DNA of 21,282 bases from JBEKYH01 sp049511115. GTDB taxonomy: Bacteria > Planctomycetota > Phycisphaerae > Tepidisphaerales > Tepidisphaeraceae. Shown in pieces: positions 1-8,253 of this stretch. The notes under the pieces were generated by a model. The model was not told the DNA's origin, searched no databases, and was given only the letters and a program-made list of their open reading frames with translations. The stretch is taken from NCBI GenBank assembly GCA_049511115.1, contig JBEKYH010000019.1:1-21282 (forward strand), written 5' to 3'. The position numbers were made by a program, and so were the translations under genes. Every line of letters begins with the position of its first letter. Within the stretch, counting starts at the first letter, position 1.

Positions 1-8
1 CCCATCAG

Positions 9-2129
9 ATGAACGGCGCCGATGTATGGCGCGTCAACCGCTGCAACATGTGGCTTATCGTGGCGCTTTTGATCGCGTCGGTTGTAGTCGGTTATGGGGT
101 CAATAAATACCTTCTCAAGTACCATGCCAAGTACATGGCAACTGGGGTCATAGAGGTGTCTCGCCCGATTGAGACTGACGTGTTGAAGTCCGGCGAGTCC
201 AATATCGATTACAACTACCTGGCCGTTGAACAGCGCGACCTTGCCGAGCGGCTGAAGATCCCCACGCTCTATACCGAGGTGTTTGGGAGTGAAACGGACC
301 CGGTCCAGAAGATACACAATACGAGCTGGATGCAGCAATTTGCCAGTCCGGCCTTGGCCAAGCAGGACCTGGTGGAGCACCTGATCGTCACGCCGGTGCA
401 GGATACGAGGCAGATACGCGTCGAATTCACGGCCAGCAGCGGAGACGACGCGGCACAGGTCGTTACATCGGTCGTCGAGCAGGAAATAAGCGACGAATCC
501 ACCGCCTACACCGACGCTCAGAAGACTATCACCGCGGAGTTAAACGCCATCCTCCAGGGAGATGAGCAAAAGCGCGCCGACCTCGTCGACGCCATTAGCG
601 ACCGTGAAAGCCGGCTAAACGTGAGCGGCGAGGGGGGCGCCGCTACCCTGACCGCACGCGAGGCGGAACTGGTTGATCTGGGCAGGACGAAGATGGATGT
701 TGAACTTCAGCTTGCCATCGACAATGAGGAGTTCAAGCGGCTTCAGGATCAGATTGCCGCGGGTCAGGATCCTCCCGAGGTTATGGAAGCGGTCAACCGC
801 GACCCCGAAGTTCAGCATTATGATGACGCGGTTACGAACTTCGACGCGGAAATGCTCGCAGAGAGCCCGAACTTTGGCACGGAAAACCAGACTGTAAAAG
901 ACCTTAGCACGCGTCGCGATCTGTTTGCGAAGAAATGGCAGGACGCCAAGGTAAGCGTTGAAGTGGCCACGCGCACCGAGGTGATAGAAGAGATGCGCCG
1001 TAAGATCGAGACGAACAACCTCCGGCTCAAGCAGGTTACCGACCAGATGACTTCTCTGAACTTGGACATCGCCGGCCTTAATAAGGACCTCCGTGAGCTT
1101 CAGACCTATCGAGCTAATTTGGAGGAACTTGTGGGGCAGGAAAAGATCGTTCAAGATCGCATTGATGAGGCGACGCGACTGGTGAACCAGAAGGATCAGA
1201 CCTACCTGACTTGGACCAGTCATCCCGAGGCATCCGACATTCCCGTGTTCCCGCGGCTGAGCGTGACGATGACGATGTCGATCGCGATTGGCTTGCTTTT
1301 GGGACTGGGGATTTCGTTCGCCCGGGAGGCGTTGGATACGACGGTCCGCAGCCCGCGCGACATCACCCGGATCGGGCACATGGCGGTGCTGGGCATGGTG
1401 CCGCACGAGGATGATGATCCCCAGGCGCGCGGCACACGGTTGCCTCTGGTGATCTTCGAGGCCCCGCAATCCATGATGGCCGAGCAATTGCGGCAGGTGC
1501 GCACGCGCCTCCAACATGCGGCCAGCCTGGATACGACGCGGACGATCCTCATTACCAGCCCCAGCCCGGATGATGGCAAGAGCACTATCGCCGCCAATCT
1601 GGCCAGCGGCCTGGCCCTCAACGGGCGGCGCATCCTGCTGGTGGACGCCAATTTCCGGCGGCCTTCGTGCCATCGCATGTTCAATCTGGCCAACGATGTC
1701 GGCTTCAGCGACGTGCTCAACAAGCTGGATGTCTTTGAGGCGGCCGTTCAGGAGACGCAGGTTCCCAATTTGTATATCCTGCCCAGCGGCCTGAAACCCA
1801 CCAACGCCACCGAGCTACTGGAGAGCCAGTTGCTGACTGATTTCATCGAGAGGGCGCTGGAAGAGTTCGATCACGTGATTTTCGATTCCGGCCCGCTTCT
1901 GTTCGTCTCGGAAACCGTCGCCCTGGCCCCGCGCGTCGATGGCGTGGTGACGGTCGTCCGGGCCCGAGCCAATACGCGCGGCCTCCTGACCCGGCTCCGC
2001 GACACGCTGCGGCAGCTTAAGGCCGAGAATCTGGGCGTTGTCCTCAACGCAGTCCGCTCGCAGGGCGGCGGCTATTACCGGAGCAACATCCGCACCTACT
2101 ACGACTATCAAAACGGTCGCGCGGCCTGA
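9..2129 (+). CDS. Polysaccharide co-polymerase / BY-family tyrosine kinase (Wzz-Wzc/CpsD-like fusion)
   Basis: Likely controls chain length and export of an exo- or capsular polysaccharide, acting as an inner-membrane co-polymerase with a cytoplasmic autokinase. Seen: a membrane segment near residues 13-30, a long charged, helix-rich periplasmic part (about 150-400, probable coiled coil), a second membrane segment near 420-437, then a P-loop domain. This has Walker A SPSPDDGKST with K524, Walker A' ILLVDANFRRP around D546, and Walker B VIFDS with D626. The C-terminus carries a Tyr cluster (Y689, Y690, Y697, Y698, Y700), as expected for BY-kinase autophosphorylation. Length (706 aa) fits Wzc-type fusions. 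The frame is open back to the window edge, so the true start may lie upstream; the ATG at 9 is only the first visible one. A hairpin terminator follows. Family call is firm; polymer identity is unknown. Confidence 0.88.
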   Translation: MNGADVWRVNRCNMWLIVALLIASVVVGYGVNKYLLKYHAKYMATGVIEVSRPIETDVLKSGESNIDYNYLAVEQRDLAERLKIPTLYTEVFGSETDPVQKIHNTSWMQQFASPALAKQDLVEHLIVTPVQDTRQIRVEFTASSGDDAAQVVTSVVEQEISDESTAYTDAQKTITAELNAILQGDEQKRADLVDAISDRESRLNVSGEGGAATLTAREAELVDLGRTKMDVELQLAIDNEEFKRLQDQIAAGQDPPEVMEAVNRDPEVQHYDDAVTNFDAEMLAESPNFGTENQTVKDLSTRRDLFAKKWQDAKVSVEVATRTEVIEEMRRKIETNNLRLKQVTDQMTSLNLDIAGLNKDLRELQTYRANLEELVGQEKIVQDRIDEATRLVNQKDQTYLTWTSHPEASDIPVFPRLSVTMTMSIAIGLLLGLGISFAREALDTTVRSPRDITRIGHMAVLGMVPHEDDDPQARGTRLPLVIFEAPQSMMAEQLRQVRTRLQHAASLDTTRTILITSPSPDDGKSTIAANLASGLALNGRRILLVDANFRRPSCHRMFNLANDVGFSDVLNKLDVFEAAVQETQVPNLYILPSGLKPTNATELLESQLLTDFIERALEEFDHVIFDSGPLLFVSETVALAPRVDGVVTVVRARANTRGLLTRLRDTLRQLKAENLGVVLNAVRSQGGGYYRSNIRTYYDYQNGRAA

Positions 2130-2155
2130 TGTAGATGTCCGCGGAGGAAAGAACG

Positions 2156-2190
2156 GCGGCGCCGAGTGGCACTCGGCGCCGCTATTTTGT
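2156..2190 (+). terminator. Rho-independent terminator after the BY-kinase gene
   Basis: A perfect 12-bp GC-rich stem (2156-2167 pairing with 2171-2182) closes a 3-nt loop (GGC) and is followed by TATTTTGTT. It lies 26 bp past the kinase stop and 12 bp before the 3' end of the convergent marR gene. The opposite strand has a weaker TTCTTTCC run after the same stem, so it may also stop marR transcripts. Confidence 0.8.
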
Positions 2191-2201
2191 TGGCTTGATG
2201 T

Positions 2202-2711
2202 TTACTCCGCCGTCATCGCCCCGATTCCCGCCTTGATCTTCCCCAGCCCCGCGTGCATCGCGGCCTTTTCGCCTGGGCTGAGTTGAACGGTAATCTGCGC
2301 CACACGGCGGTAATAATCGGGCATGACCTTGTCCAGGAACCGGCGGCCTTCGTCGGTGAGGCGGATGTGTATCATGCGGTGGTCGCCGGCGGATTGCTGC
2401 CGGGTGACCATACTGTCGCGCTCGAGCGAGTCAATCAGGCCGGTTATCGTGGCCCGTGTGACGCCGCAGACGGCGGCCAGATCGCTGGGGCACATAGCGC
2501 GGGGAGTTTCCCGCGCCAGCACGCCCAGGACCATGAACCGGCCGCGCGACATGCCGTGGCGGCCGAGGTAATGGTCCACGGCCGTCAGCGCCTCGCCGGC
2601 CACGTTCACCAGAGTCAGGAAGGATTCCACCGCCGGCCAGTCGATGTCGGGGCAATGCCACTCCGCGGGTGCGGCGGCTTCTGTTTCGGGGAGGTCGCGG
2701 AGTTCTAACAT
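2202..2711 (-). CDS. MarR-family transcriptional regulator
   Basis: Winged-helix repressor or activator, 169 aa from the chosen start. Seen: a helical N-terminal dimerisation region, the helix-turn-helix at about residues 75-102 (PSDLAAVCGVTRATITGLID), and a wing at about 104-122 containing the D-x-R element (SAGDHR) followed by RLTDEG, typical of MarR. The frame extends 28 codons further upstream, but that would run into the divergent GH88 gene start; the internal ATG at 2711 leaves a 76-bp shared intergenic region and is preceded by a modest AGGA. The gene diverges from the uronate-catabolism genes, so it is a plausible controller of them (inference). MarR proteins often respond to small phenolic ligands; the effector here cannot be told. 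Its 3' end faces the kinase gene terminator. Confidence 0.9.
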   Translation of the reverse strand: MLELRDLPETEAAAPAEWHCPDIDWPAVESFLTLVNVAGEALTAVDHYLGRHGMSRGRFMVLGVLARETPRAMCPSDLAAVCGVTRATITGLIDSLERDSMVTRQQSAGDHRMIHIRLTDEGRRFLDKVMPDYYRRVAQITVQLSPGEKAAMHAGLGKIKAGIGAMTAE

Positions 2712-2787
2712 CAAGGATATCCTACTACTTGCCGCATTGTGCGGCGACGCAAGTTGCGTAGGGATGTTTCCTCTTTTCGGCGTAGGT
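2712..2787. promoter_or_regulatory. Divergent marR / GH88 intergenic region with candidate operators
   Basis: The 76 bp between the two predicted starts hold three perfect palindromes: AGGATATCCT (2714-2723), GCCGCA-TTG-TGCGGC (2731-2745) and ACGCAA-G-TTGCGT (2747-2759). A longer ACTTGC...GCAAGT pair (2727-2732 and 2749-2754) overlaps the last two. MarR dimers typically bind palindromes of this size overlapping divergent promoters, so these are candidate autoregulatory operators. No convincing -35/-10 pair was identified. Confidence 0.5.
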
Positions 2788-4179
2788 ATGATCACCGATC
2801 CCCAGCTCTCGCCCGGCGATTTTTCAGGGCCTCTGCGGCGCCTTTTTCAGACCGCCGCGGCGAAATGCGCGGCTTTGGAAACAGGCTGGGACCAGGACGC
2901 CGGCGCGCCGGTATTTACCATCAACGGCAAGTATGCCGCGCGCGGATGGACGCAATGGACCGACGGGTTTCATTACGGGCTATCGATCCTCGCCTTCGAC
3001 GCTACGGGCGACCGCAAGCTCCTCGATCAGGCGCGACGTAACATCGTAACGCGCATGAGCGATCATCTTACCCACATGGGCGTGCACGATCATGCGTTCA
3101 ACAATCTTTCCACCTACGGCAACCTCCGGCGGTTGATCCGCGAAGGCCGCATCGAACACCATGAATGGGAACTGAATTTTTACGAACTGGCCATCAAGAC
3201 CAGCGGCGCTGTCCAAGCGGCGCGCTGGGCGAGAAGCGCCGATGGGGGCGGATACATTTATTCCTTCAACGGTCCGCATTCCCTGTTCATCGATACCATG
3301 CGCACGGTGCGCATCCTCGGCCTGGCCCATACCTTGGGTCAAACGCTTCTAGCGGAAAATGACCTCCGCGTTTCTCTGCTTAGCCGCCTCATTCAGCATG
3401 GCCAAACGACCGCGCGCTATAACATCTACTATGGCCAGGGGCGCGACTCGTACGATGTTCCCGCGCTGCGCGGCCGCACGGCGCACGAAGCGATCTTTAA
3501 TCCGACGGACGGCCAGTTCCGCTGTCCCAGTTCCCAGCAGGGGTATTCGGCGCGGACGACCTGGACGCGCGGGCTGGCCTGGGCGATTCTTGGGTTTGCC
3601 GAGCAATTGGAATTTCTCGGGCAAATATCCGAGGGCGATTTCACGTCGGCGGGCGTGAGCAAATCTGAATGTCTTGCCGTCTTCGAAAATGCCGCCCGGG
3701 CCACGGCCGATTTTTACGTCGGGCAGGCGGCCGCTGCCGACGGCGTTCCGTATTGGGACACCGGCGCGCCGGGCCTGGTGAATCTCGGCGACTGGAAAAC
3801 GCGCCCGGCCGATCCTTTTAGCGATCACGAACCGGTTGATTCGTCTGCCGCGGCGATTGCCGCGCAGGGGCTGATTCGGCTGGGCCGCTACTTGGGAACC
3901 GCGGGAAAATCGTACCTTGACGCCGGCCTCACCATCGCCAGGACGCTGCTCGCTGATCCTTACCTCTGCACGGATCAGCATCATCAGGGCCTTCTCCTCC
4001 ACAGCGTCTATCATCGTCCTAATGGCTGGGACTATATTCCGCCTGGGGCGAAAATCCCGCGCGGTGAATCGAGCATGTGGGGAGATTATCATCTTCTGGA
4101 GCTTGGAGTGTTGATTGCGCGCATGTCCGAGGGACGATATCTGACGTTTTTCGATTCGCCGTCAAATGCGGCGTCATAG
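2788..4179 (+). CDS. GH88-family unsaturated glucuronyl/galacturonyl hydrolase
   Basis: Hydrolyses the unsaturated uronic acid at the non-reducing end of lyase-made oligosaccharides, feeding the KDG pathway. It is 463 aa from this start, somewhat longer than typical GH88 (about 380-420). The two catalytic aspartates of the UGL family appear conserved: D101 in a GVHDHAFN context and D169 in LFIDTMRTV. Other GH88-like stretches are TTWTRGLAWAILGFAEQ, PVDSSAAAIAA and GLLLHSVYHRPNG followed by SSMWGDYHLLE near the C-terminus. No signal peptide is visible, so it is predicted cytoplasmic. Start choice: an upstream in-frame start at 2644 would overlap marR; ATG 2788 (weak GTAGG before it) or ATG 2764 are the realistic options. 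The SDR gene follows 15 bp downstream. GH105 is a related alternative, but the aspartate pattern favours GH88. Confidence 0.82.
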   Translation: MITDPQLSPGDFSGPLRRLFQTAAAKCAALETGWDQDAGAPVFTINGKYAARGWTQWTDGFHYGLSILAFDATGDRKLLDQARRNIVTRMSDHLTHMGVHDHAFNNLSTYGNLRRLIREGRIEHHEWELNFYELAIKTSGAVQAARWARSADGGGYIYSFNGPHSLFIDTMRTVRILGLAHTLGQTLLAENDLRVSLLSRLIQHGQTTARYNIYYGQGRDSYDVPALRGRTAHEAIFNPTDGQFRCPSSQQGYSARTTWTRGLAWAILGFAEQLEFLGQISEGDFTSAGVSKSECLAVFENAARATADFYVGQAAAADGVPYWDTGAPGLVNLGDWKTRPADPFSDHEPVDSSAAAIAAQGLIRLGRYLGTAGKSYLDAGLTIARTLLADPYLCTDQHHQGLLLHSVYHRPNGWDYIPPGAKIPRGESSMWGDYHLLELGVLIARMSEGRYLTFFDSPSNAAS

Positions 4180-4194
4180 CGGAGGATTTGGGAA

Positions 4195-4989
4195 GTGATT
4201 GAAGCGTCAAAAGTCGCGATGAGAAAAGTTGCATTGATCACCGGCGGGAGCCGGGGCATCGGCCTGGGGATCGCGCGCGAGCTTGCAAGCTCGGGATTCG
4301 ATCTGGTCATCTGCGGCCGCCGCGGGGCGGATCAAGTGACGGGCGCCATTGACGAATTGCAATCACTCGGATCGCAGGTTCACTATTCGCAGGCCGATGT
4401 TTCTCTCCCCGCCGATCGCGCCCGGCTTCTGGATGAAATTCAAAACCGATTTGGCCGCCTTGATGTGCTGGTCAACAACGCCGGCGTGGCGCCCCAGCAG
4501 CGGGCCGACATTCTCGACGCGGGCGAAGAAAGTTTTGACAGCCTCATTGCCATCAACCTCAAAGCGCCTTACTTTCTTACTCAGGCCGTGGCCCGGTGGA
4601 TGATCCGGCGGCGACAGGCGGAGCCGGCTTTTCGCGGCTGTGTGATAAACGTTTCGTCGGTCAGCGCTACCGTGGCGTCGGTCAACCGAGGCGATTATTG
4701 CGTTTCCAAGGCTGGGCTGGCCATGGGAAGCAAGTTGTGGGCGGCGCGACTGGCGGAATTCGGCATTGACGTGTATGAAGTCCGGCCCGGCGTGGTTGCC
4801 ACGGACATGACCGCCGGCGTGAAGGAAAAATATGACGCCCTGATCGCGGCGGGCCTGACCGTTGAAAAACGGTGGGGCCAACCCAGCGACGTGGGAAAAG
4901 CCGTCGCCATGCTGGCCCGCGGCGAATTGTCGTACGCGACGGGGCAGGTGCTGGTGATTGACGGCGGATTGACGTTGGAGCGGTTGTAA
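4195..4989 (+). CDS. SDR-family dehydrogenase, PRK12745/FabG-like; possible KduD-type role
   Basis: NAD(P)H-dependent short-chain dehydrogenase of 264 aa. Seen: cofactor motif TGGSRGIG (residues 16-23), NNAG (94-97), catalytic S154/S155, Y168 and K172 (YxxxK), and a C-terminal IDGGL. The sequence resembles the group annotated '3-ketoacyl-ACP reductase' (PRK12745), but the position between a GH88 hydrolase and eda/KDG kinase suggests a sugar-acid substrate, such as the 2,5-diketo-3-deoxygluconate reduced by KduD (inference). Start: GTG at 4195, preceded by GGAGG at 4181-4185 with 9-nt spacing; a later ATG at 4219 lacks such a site. The gene starts 15 bp after the GH88 stop, so the two are probably co-transcribed. 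A family 1 repeat separates it from eda. Confidence 0.85.
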   Translation: MIEASKVAMRKVALITGGSRGIGLGIARELASSGFDLVICGRRGADQVTGAIDELQSLGSQVHYSQADVSLPADRARLLDEIQNRFGRLDVLVNNAGVAPQQRADILDAGEESFDSLIAINLKAPYFLTQAVARWMIRRRQAEPAFRGCVINVSSVSATVASVNRGDYCVSKAGLAMGSKLWAARLAEFGIDVYEVRPGVVATDMTAGVKEKYDALIAAGLTVEKRWGQPSDVGKAVAMLARGELSYATGQVLVIDGGLTLERL

Positions 4990-5079
4990 GTGAGGGTTCC
5001 TTTGGCGAAGCAACCGCGTTCGCGGAAACAAAATTCCCCCTCACCCTAACCCTCTCCCCGGGTACAGGGAGAGGGGATA
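4990..5079. repeat. Family 1 intergenic palindromic repeat, divergent copy
   Basis: The gap between the SDR gene and eda holds GTGAGGG (4990-4996) and, inverted, CCCTCAC (5038-5044), followed by CCCTAACCCTCTCC and GGGAGAGGGG at 5045-5076, which can fold into a local hairpin. It matches the arms of the elements at 13459, 15280 and 19066 but is shorter and lacks the GAGTACATGG core. It would be transcribed in the operon leader of eda. Confidence 0.7.
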
Positions 5080-5111
5080 AGAAGGACACGGCGTGAAAGC
5101 GGAGAGAAAAT

Positions 5112-5765
5112 ATGGCAATCGATGTCTTTAAGCGTCTCGCTGAATTGAAAGTAATCCCGGTCATCGTCATTGACGACGCCGCCGCTGCGGACCCGATGGG
5201 AGAGGCTCTCGTTGCCGGCGGGCTGCCGATCGCGGAAGTCACTTTTCGCACTGCGGCCGCGGAGGCGTCCATCAAGGCGCTTGTGAAGCGAGGCGATATT
5301 TTCGTGGGCGCGGGCACCGTGCTCACCGTGGACCATGTGAAAAAAGCCGTGGATGGCGGGGCACATTTCATTGTCACGCCGGGCTTTAGTCCCAAAGTTG
5401 TCGGCTATTGCATTGAACAGGGAATTCCCATCACTCCCGGCACGGTGACGGCGACCGAAATCGGCATGGCACATGAATTCGGCCTGGGCATCGTGAAGTT
5501 TTTTCCCGCCGAAGCGGTGGGGGGCCTTAAGACATTGAAGGCGGTCGCCGCTCCGTATGCGATGATGAAGTTTATCCCCACCGGCGGCATCAGTCCGGAA
5601 AATCTGGGCGAATATCTGAAATTCGGACAAGTCGTGGCCTGCGGCGGAAGTTGGATGGTTTCCAAAGAGCTGTTGGCCAAAAAACAATTTGATAAGGTCC
5701 GCGATCTGGCGAAGCAGGCGGTTGAGCTTGCCAATCAGGCGCGGCCGGCAGGAGGTCACTCGTGA
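5112..5765 (+). CDS. eda: KDPG aldolase (bifunctional 2-keto-3-deoxy-6-phosphogluconate/KHG aldolase)
   Basis: Cleaves 2-keto-3-deoxy-6-phosphogluconate to pyruvate and glyceraldehyde-3-phosphate, the last step of uronate and Entner-Doudoroff catabolism; cytoplasmic. It is 217 aa, normal for class I KDPG aldolases. Seen: E42 in AEVTFRT, GAGTV (66-70), the Schiff-base lysine K129 in VKFFPAE, and phosphate-binding PTGGI (156-160). Start ATG 5112 has GGAGAG at 5101-5106 with 5-nt spacing. The stop overlaps the start of the kinase gene (GTGA), indicating translational coupling. Together with the kinase it forms the KDG-to-pyruvate step pair downstream of the GH88 enzyme. Confidence 0.95.
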   Translation: MAIDVFKRLAELKVIPVIVIDDAAAADPMGEALVAGGLPIAEVTFRTAAAEASIKALVKRGDIFVGAGTVLTVDHVKKAVDGGAHFIVTPGFSPKVVGYCIEQGIPITPGTVTATEIGMAHEFGLGIVKFFPAEAVGGLKTLKAVAAPYAMMKFIPTGGISPENLGEYLKFGQVVACGGSWMVSKELLAKKQFDKVRDLAKQAVELANQARPAGGHS

Positions 5766-6841
5766 AGATCAAGCAAGCCAATCAAACCCGTTTCGATCTG
5801 CTGAGCCTGGGCGAATGTATGATTCGTCTTTCCCCGCCCGGGCACGGCCGCATCGAATTCTCGCCGACGCTCGAGGTCTGGGTCGGCGGCGGCGAATACA
5901 ACGTCGCCTATGCGCTGGCGCGGCTCGGGCAGCGCACGGGGTTTCTCTCGCGCCTGGTGGATAATCCGGTCGGGCGAATTGTCGTGAATCATGCGCGGTC
6001 CGTCGGCGTGGACGTGTCCAATGTCATCATGGCCAAATACGACGGCGTCGGCCGCGCCGATCGCATCGGGTTGAATTTCACGGAAGTCGGCACGGGGGTG
6101 CGCGCGAGCGTCACCATGTACGACCGCGGCCACTCCGCCGCGAGCAACATGAAGCCGGGGATGATCGACTTCGGCAAAGTTTTCAAGGAGCAAGGGGCTC
6201 GCTGGCTGCACACCGGAGGAATTTTCGCGGCCCTGGGCGACGGATGCGCGGCGGTGTGCAAGGAGGCGATTATTGCCGCCAAGGAAAGCGGCACGATTGT
6301 CAGCTACGACCTGAATTTCCGCTCCAAACTGTGGAGCAGCCAAAAGGCGCAGCAGGTGACGAAGGAGATCGTTCCCCATCTCGATTGCCTCATCGGCAAC
6401 GAAGAGGATTTTCAGAAGGTCCTGGGCTTTGAAGTCGAAGGCGCGGATGATTCGCTCTCGGCACTGGATACGCGAGCCTATAAGAAGATGGTCGAGAAAG
6501 TCGTCAAGGCTTACCCCAATATTAAAGTGGTCGGCACCACGCTGCGCGAGGTGAAGAGCGGACTGGTTAATAACTGGTCGGCCATCCTCTGGAGCGAAGG
6601 CACATTCTACGAAAGCCGCCGCTATGACGGCCTGGAAATCGAAGACCGCGTTGGCGGCGGCGACGGCTTCTCCAGCGGCTTCGCCTACGGTTTCCTGACC
6701 GGCATGTCGCCACAGGAATGCGTGGACCTGGGCGCGGCCCACGGCGCTCTCCTCCAAACCACCCGCGGGGACAGCAGCCAGATCGACCTGGAAGAACTAA
6801 CGCATGTCTTCAAAGGCGGAAGTGCACGAATTAAACGATAA
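5762..6841 (+). CDS. kdgK: PfkB-family sugar kinase, probable 2-keto-3-deoxygluconate kinase
   Basis: Ribokinase-like kinase of 359 aa expected to phosphorylate KDG to KDPG, the substrate of the coupled aldolase. Seen: N-terminal VGGGEYNVAYALARLG (residues 41-56, PfkB signature 1 region), SYDLNFRSKLW (181-191, as in KDG kinases), IGNEEDF, and DRVGGGDGFSSGF with catalytic base D301 (PfkB signature 2). Start GTG 5762 overlaps the eda stop by 4 nt and has GGAGG at 5751-5755 with 6-nt spacing. Specificity rests on context plus the DLNFR motif; another PfkB substrate is possible. A nested palindromic repeat directly follows the stop. Confidence 0.88.
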   Translation: MKIKQANQTRFDLLSLGECMIRLSPPGHGRIEFSPTLEVWVGGGEYNVAYALARLGQRTGFLSRLVDNPVGRIVVNHARSVGVDVSNVIMAKYDGVGRADRIGLNFTEVGTGVRASVTMYDRGHSAASNMKPGMIDFGKVFKEQGARWLHTGGIFAALGDGCAAVCKEAIIAAKESGTIVSYDLNFRSKLWSSQKAQQVTKEIVPHLDCLIGNEEDFQKVLGFEVEGADDSLSALDTRAYKKMVEKVVKAYPNIKVVGTTLREVKSGLVNNWSAILWSEGTFYESRRYDGLEIEDRVGGGDGFSSGFAYGFLTGMSPQECVDLGAAHGALLQTTRGDSSQIDLEELTHVFKGGSARIKR

Positions 6842-6849
6842 GAAGGATT

Positions 6850-7053
6850 TTTCACCGCGAAGACGCGAAGGACGCGAAGAAATTCAGAAGAAGGATTCAC
6901 CGCCCGGTCGCAGCAGCGACCTAGAGACGCAGAGGACGCGGAGGAAGACAAAATCAAATCTAATTTCTGATTTTGATTTACCTCTGCGTCCTCTGCGCCT
7001 CTGCGGTTAGTTTTGCATTTCTTCTTCGCGTTCTTAGCGTCTTCGGGGTGAAA
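6850..7053. repeat. Nested family 2 inverted repeats between kdgK and the oxidoreductase gene
   Basis: Outer 32-nt arms at 6850-6881 and 7022-7053 match as inverted copies with about three mismatches (TTTCACC...CGAAGACGC...). Inside them lies a second palindrome with 20-nt arms at 6925-6944 and 6981-7000 (two mismatches) and a local AAAATCA/TGATTTT stem. A small GGTCGC-AGCA-GCGACC hairpin sits at 6906-6921. Arms are runs of a 9-nt unit. No coding capacity is evident, and this accounts for nearly the whole 237-bp gap. Confidence 0.8.
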
Positions 7054-7078
7054 TGCCTTTTCTTCATTCGCGAGGAAC

Positions 7079-8242
7079 ATGGAAACACGCACGATTGGCA
7101 TCGTTCTCAACGGCGTGACCGGTCGCATGGGGACTAACCAGCACCTGGTGCGTTCCGTCCTGGCGATCATGCGCCAGGGCGGGTTGCGCGTTTCCGATCG
7201 GTTGAGTTTGATGCCCAGGCCCGTCCTGACTGGGCGAAATGCTGACAAGCTCAAATCGCTTTCCGAGCAGCATGCCTTCGATGGGAAACCGCTGAAGTGG
7301 ACGACCGATATCGACGCGGCGCTGGCGGATAAATCGTGCGAGATTTTCTTTGACGCTTCGGGCACGTTGCAACGCTCGGGCTTTGTTGAGAAGGCAGTCA
7401 AAGCCAGCAAGGCGATTTACTGCGAAAAGCCGACGGCGGTGAACCTGGCCGAGGCGCTGCGCTTGGCCAAACTCTGCGAAGATGCCGGTCTGAAAAACGG
7501 CGTGGTGCAGGACAAGCTCTGGCTGGCGGGATTGCGGAAGATCAAAATGCTCCGCGAGCAGGGGTTTTTCGGCCGCATCCTCTCGGTGCGCGGGCAATTC
7601 GGGTATTGGGTTTTCACGGGCGAGGACCCTGCGCAGCCCGCTCAGCGCCCTAGCTGGAATTACCGCAAATCCGACGGCGGGGGAATTATCGTCGATATGT
7701 TTTGCCATTGGCGGTATGTGATCGAAGACCTGTTTGGGCCGATTGCGTCGCTGGTTGCTCATGGTTCGACGGATATTCTCCGCCGCATTGACGAAGGCGG
7801 ACAACCGTATGCGGCGACGGCCGACGATTCGGCGTATGCGATCTTTCTTCTCAAAGACGGGACGACGTGCCAATTCAATTCAAGCTGGTGCACGCGCGTC
7901 CGGCGCGATGATCTGCTGACGGTTCAGGTGGACGGGACGGCCGGTTCGTGCGTTGCCGGATTGCGCGAGGCGTGGATTCAGTCGACGCCGCGCACGCCGC
8001 GGCCGGTGTGGAATCCGGATATTCCCCAGCCGATCGATTTTTTCGCGAGCTGGGAAAAAGTCGCCGATTCCGTCGAATATGACAACGCATTCAAAGCGCA
8101 ATGGGAATTGTTCCTCCGGCACGTCGCGCTGGGTGAGCCATTCCGCTGGACACTGCGCGAAGGGGCTAAAGGCGTGCAGCTTGCTGAACTGGGGCTGACA
8201 AGCTGGAAAGAGCGCCGGTGGATGGACGTGCCGGCGATCTAA
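7079..8242 (+). CDS. Gfo/Idh/MocA-family oxidoreductase
   Basis: NAD(P)-dependent dehydrogenase of 387 aa, probably acting on a sugar or sugar acid; substrate unknown. Seen: an N-terminal Rossmann region with an unusual nucleotide loop NGVTGRMG (residues 11-18, reminiscent of DapB), the family motif YCEKP with K117, and GGGIIVDMFCHWRY carrying D206 and H210, the expected catalytic positions. C-terminal stretches YDNAFKAQWELFLRH and EGAKGVQLAELGL are typical of this subgroup. Start ATG 7079 follows GAGG at 7072-7075 with short (3-nt) spacing. It pairs with the downstream TIM-barrel gene, across a repeat, a common arrangement for sugar epimerisation/oxidation modules. It is codirectional with the kdgK operon but separated by 237 bp of repeats, so it may be transcribed separately. 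Confidence 0.85.
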   Translation: METRTIGIVLNGVTGRMGTNQHLVRSVLAIMRQGGLRVSDRLSLMPRPVLTGRNADKLKSLSEQHAFDGKPLKWTTDIDAALADKSCEIFFDASGTLQRSGFVEKAVKASKAIYCEKPTAVNLAEALRLAKLCEDAGLKNGVVQDKLWLAGLRKIKMLREQGFFGRILSVRGQFGYWVFTGEDPAQPAQRPSWNYRKSDGGGIIVDMFCHWRYVIEDLFGPIASLVAHGSTDILRRIDEGGQPYAATADDSAYAIFLLKDGTTCQFNSSWCTRVRRDDLLTVQVDGTAGSCVAGLREAWIQSTPRTPRPVWNPDIPQPIDFFASWEKVADSVEYDNAFKAQWELFLRHVALGEPFRWTLREGAKGVQLAELGLTSWKERRWMDVPAI

Positions 8243-8253
8243 AAAAAGAATTT

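Noticed and set aside
615..1673. Long antisense open frame opposite the BY-kinase gene
   Set aside because: No recognisable domain, Arg/His/Pro-rich composition typical of GC-rich shadow frames, and full overlap with a well-supported kinase gene.
2644..2787. Upstream extension of the GH88 frame
   Set aside because: It would overlap the marR coding start and operator region and adds no GH88-like sequence; ATG 2788 (or 2764) is preferred.
5756..6757. 333-codon antisense open frame opposite kdgK
   Set aside because: Shadow of the KDG kinase gene, which has complete PfkB motifs, a Shine-Dalgarno and coupling to eda; the antisense product has no family features.
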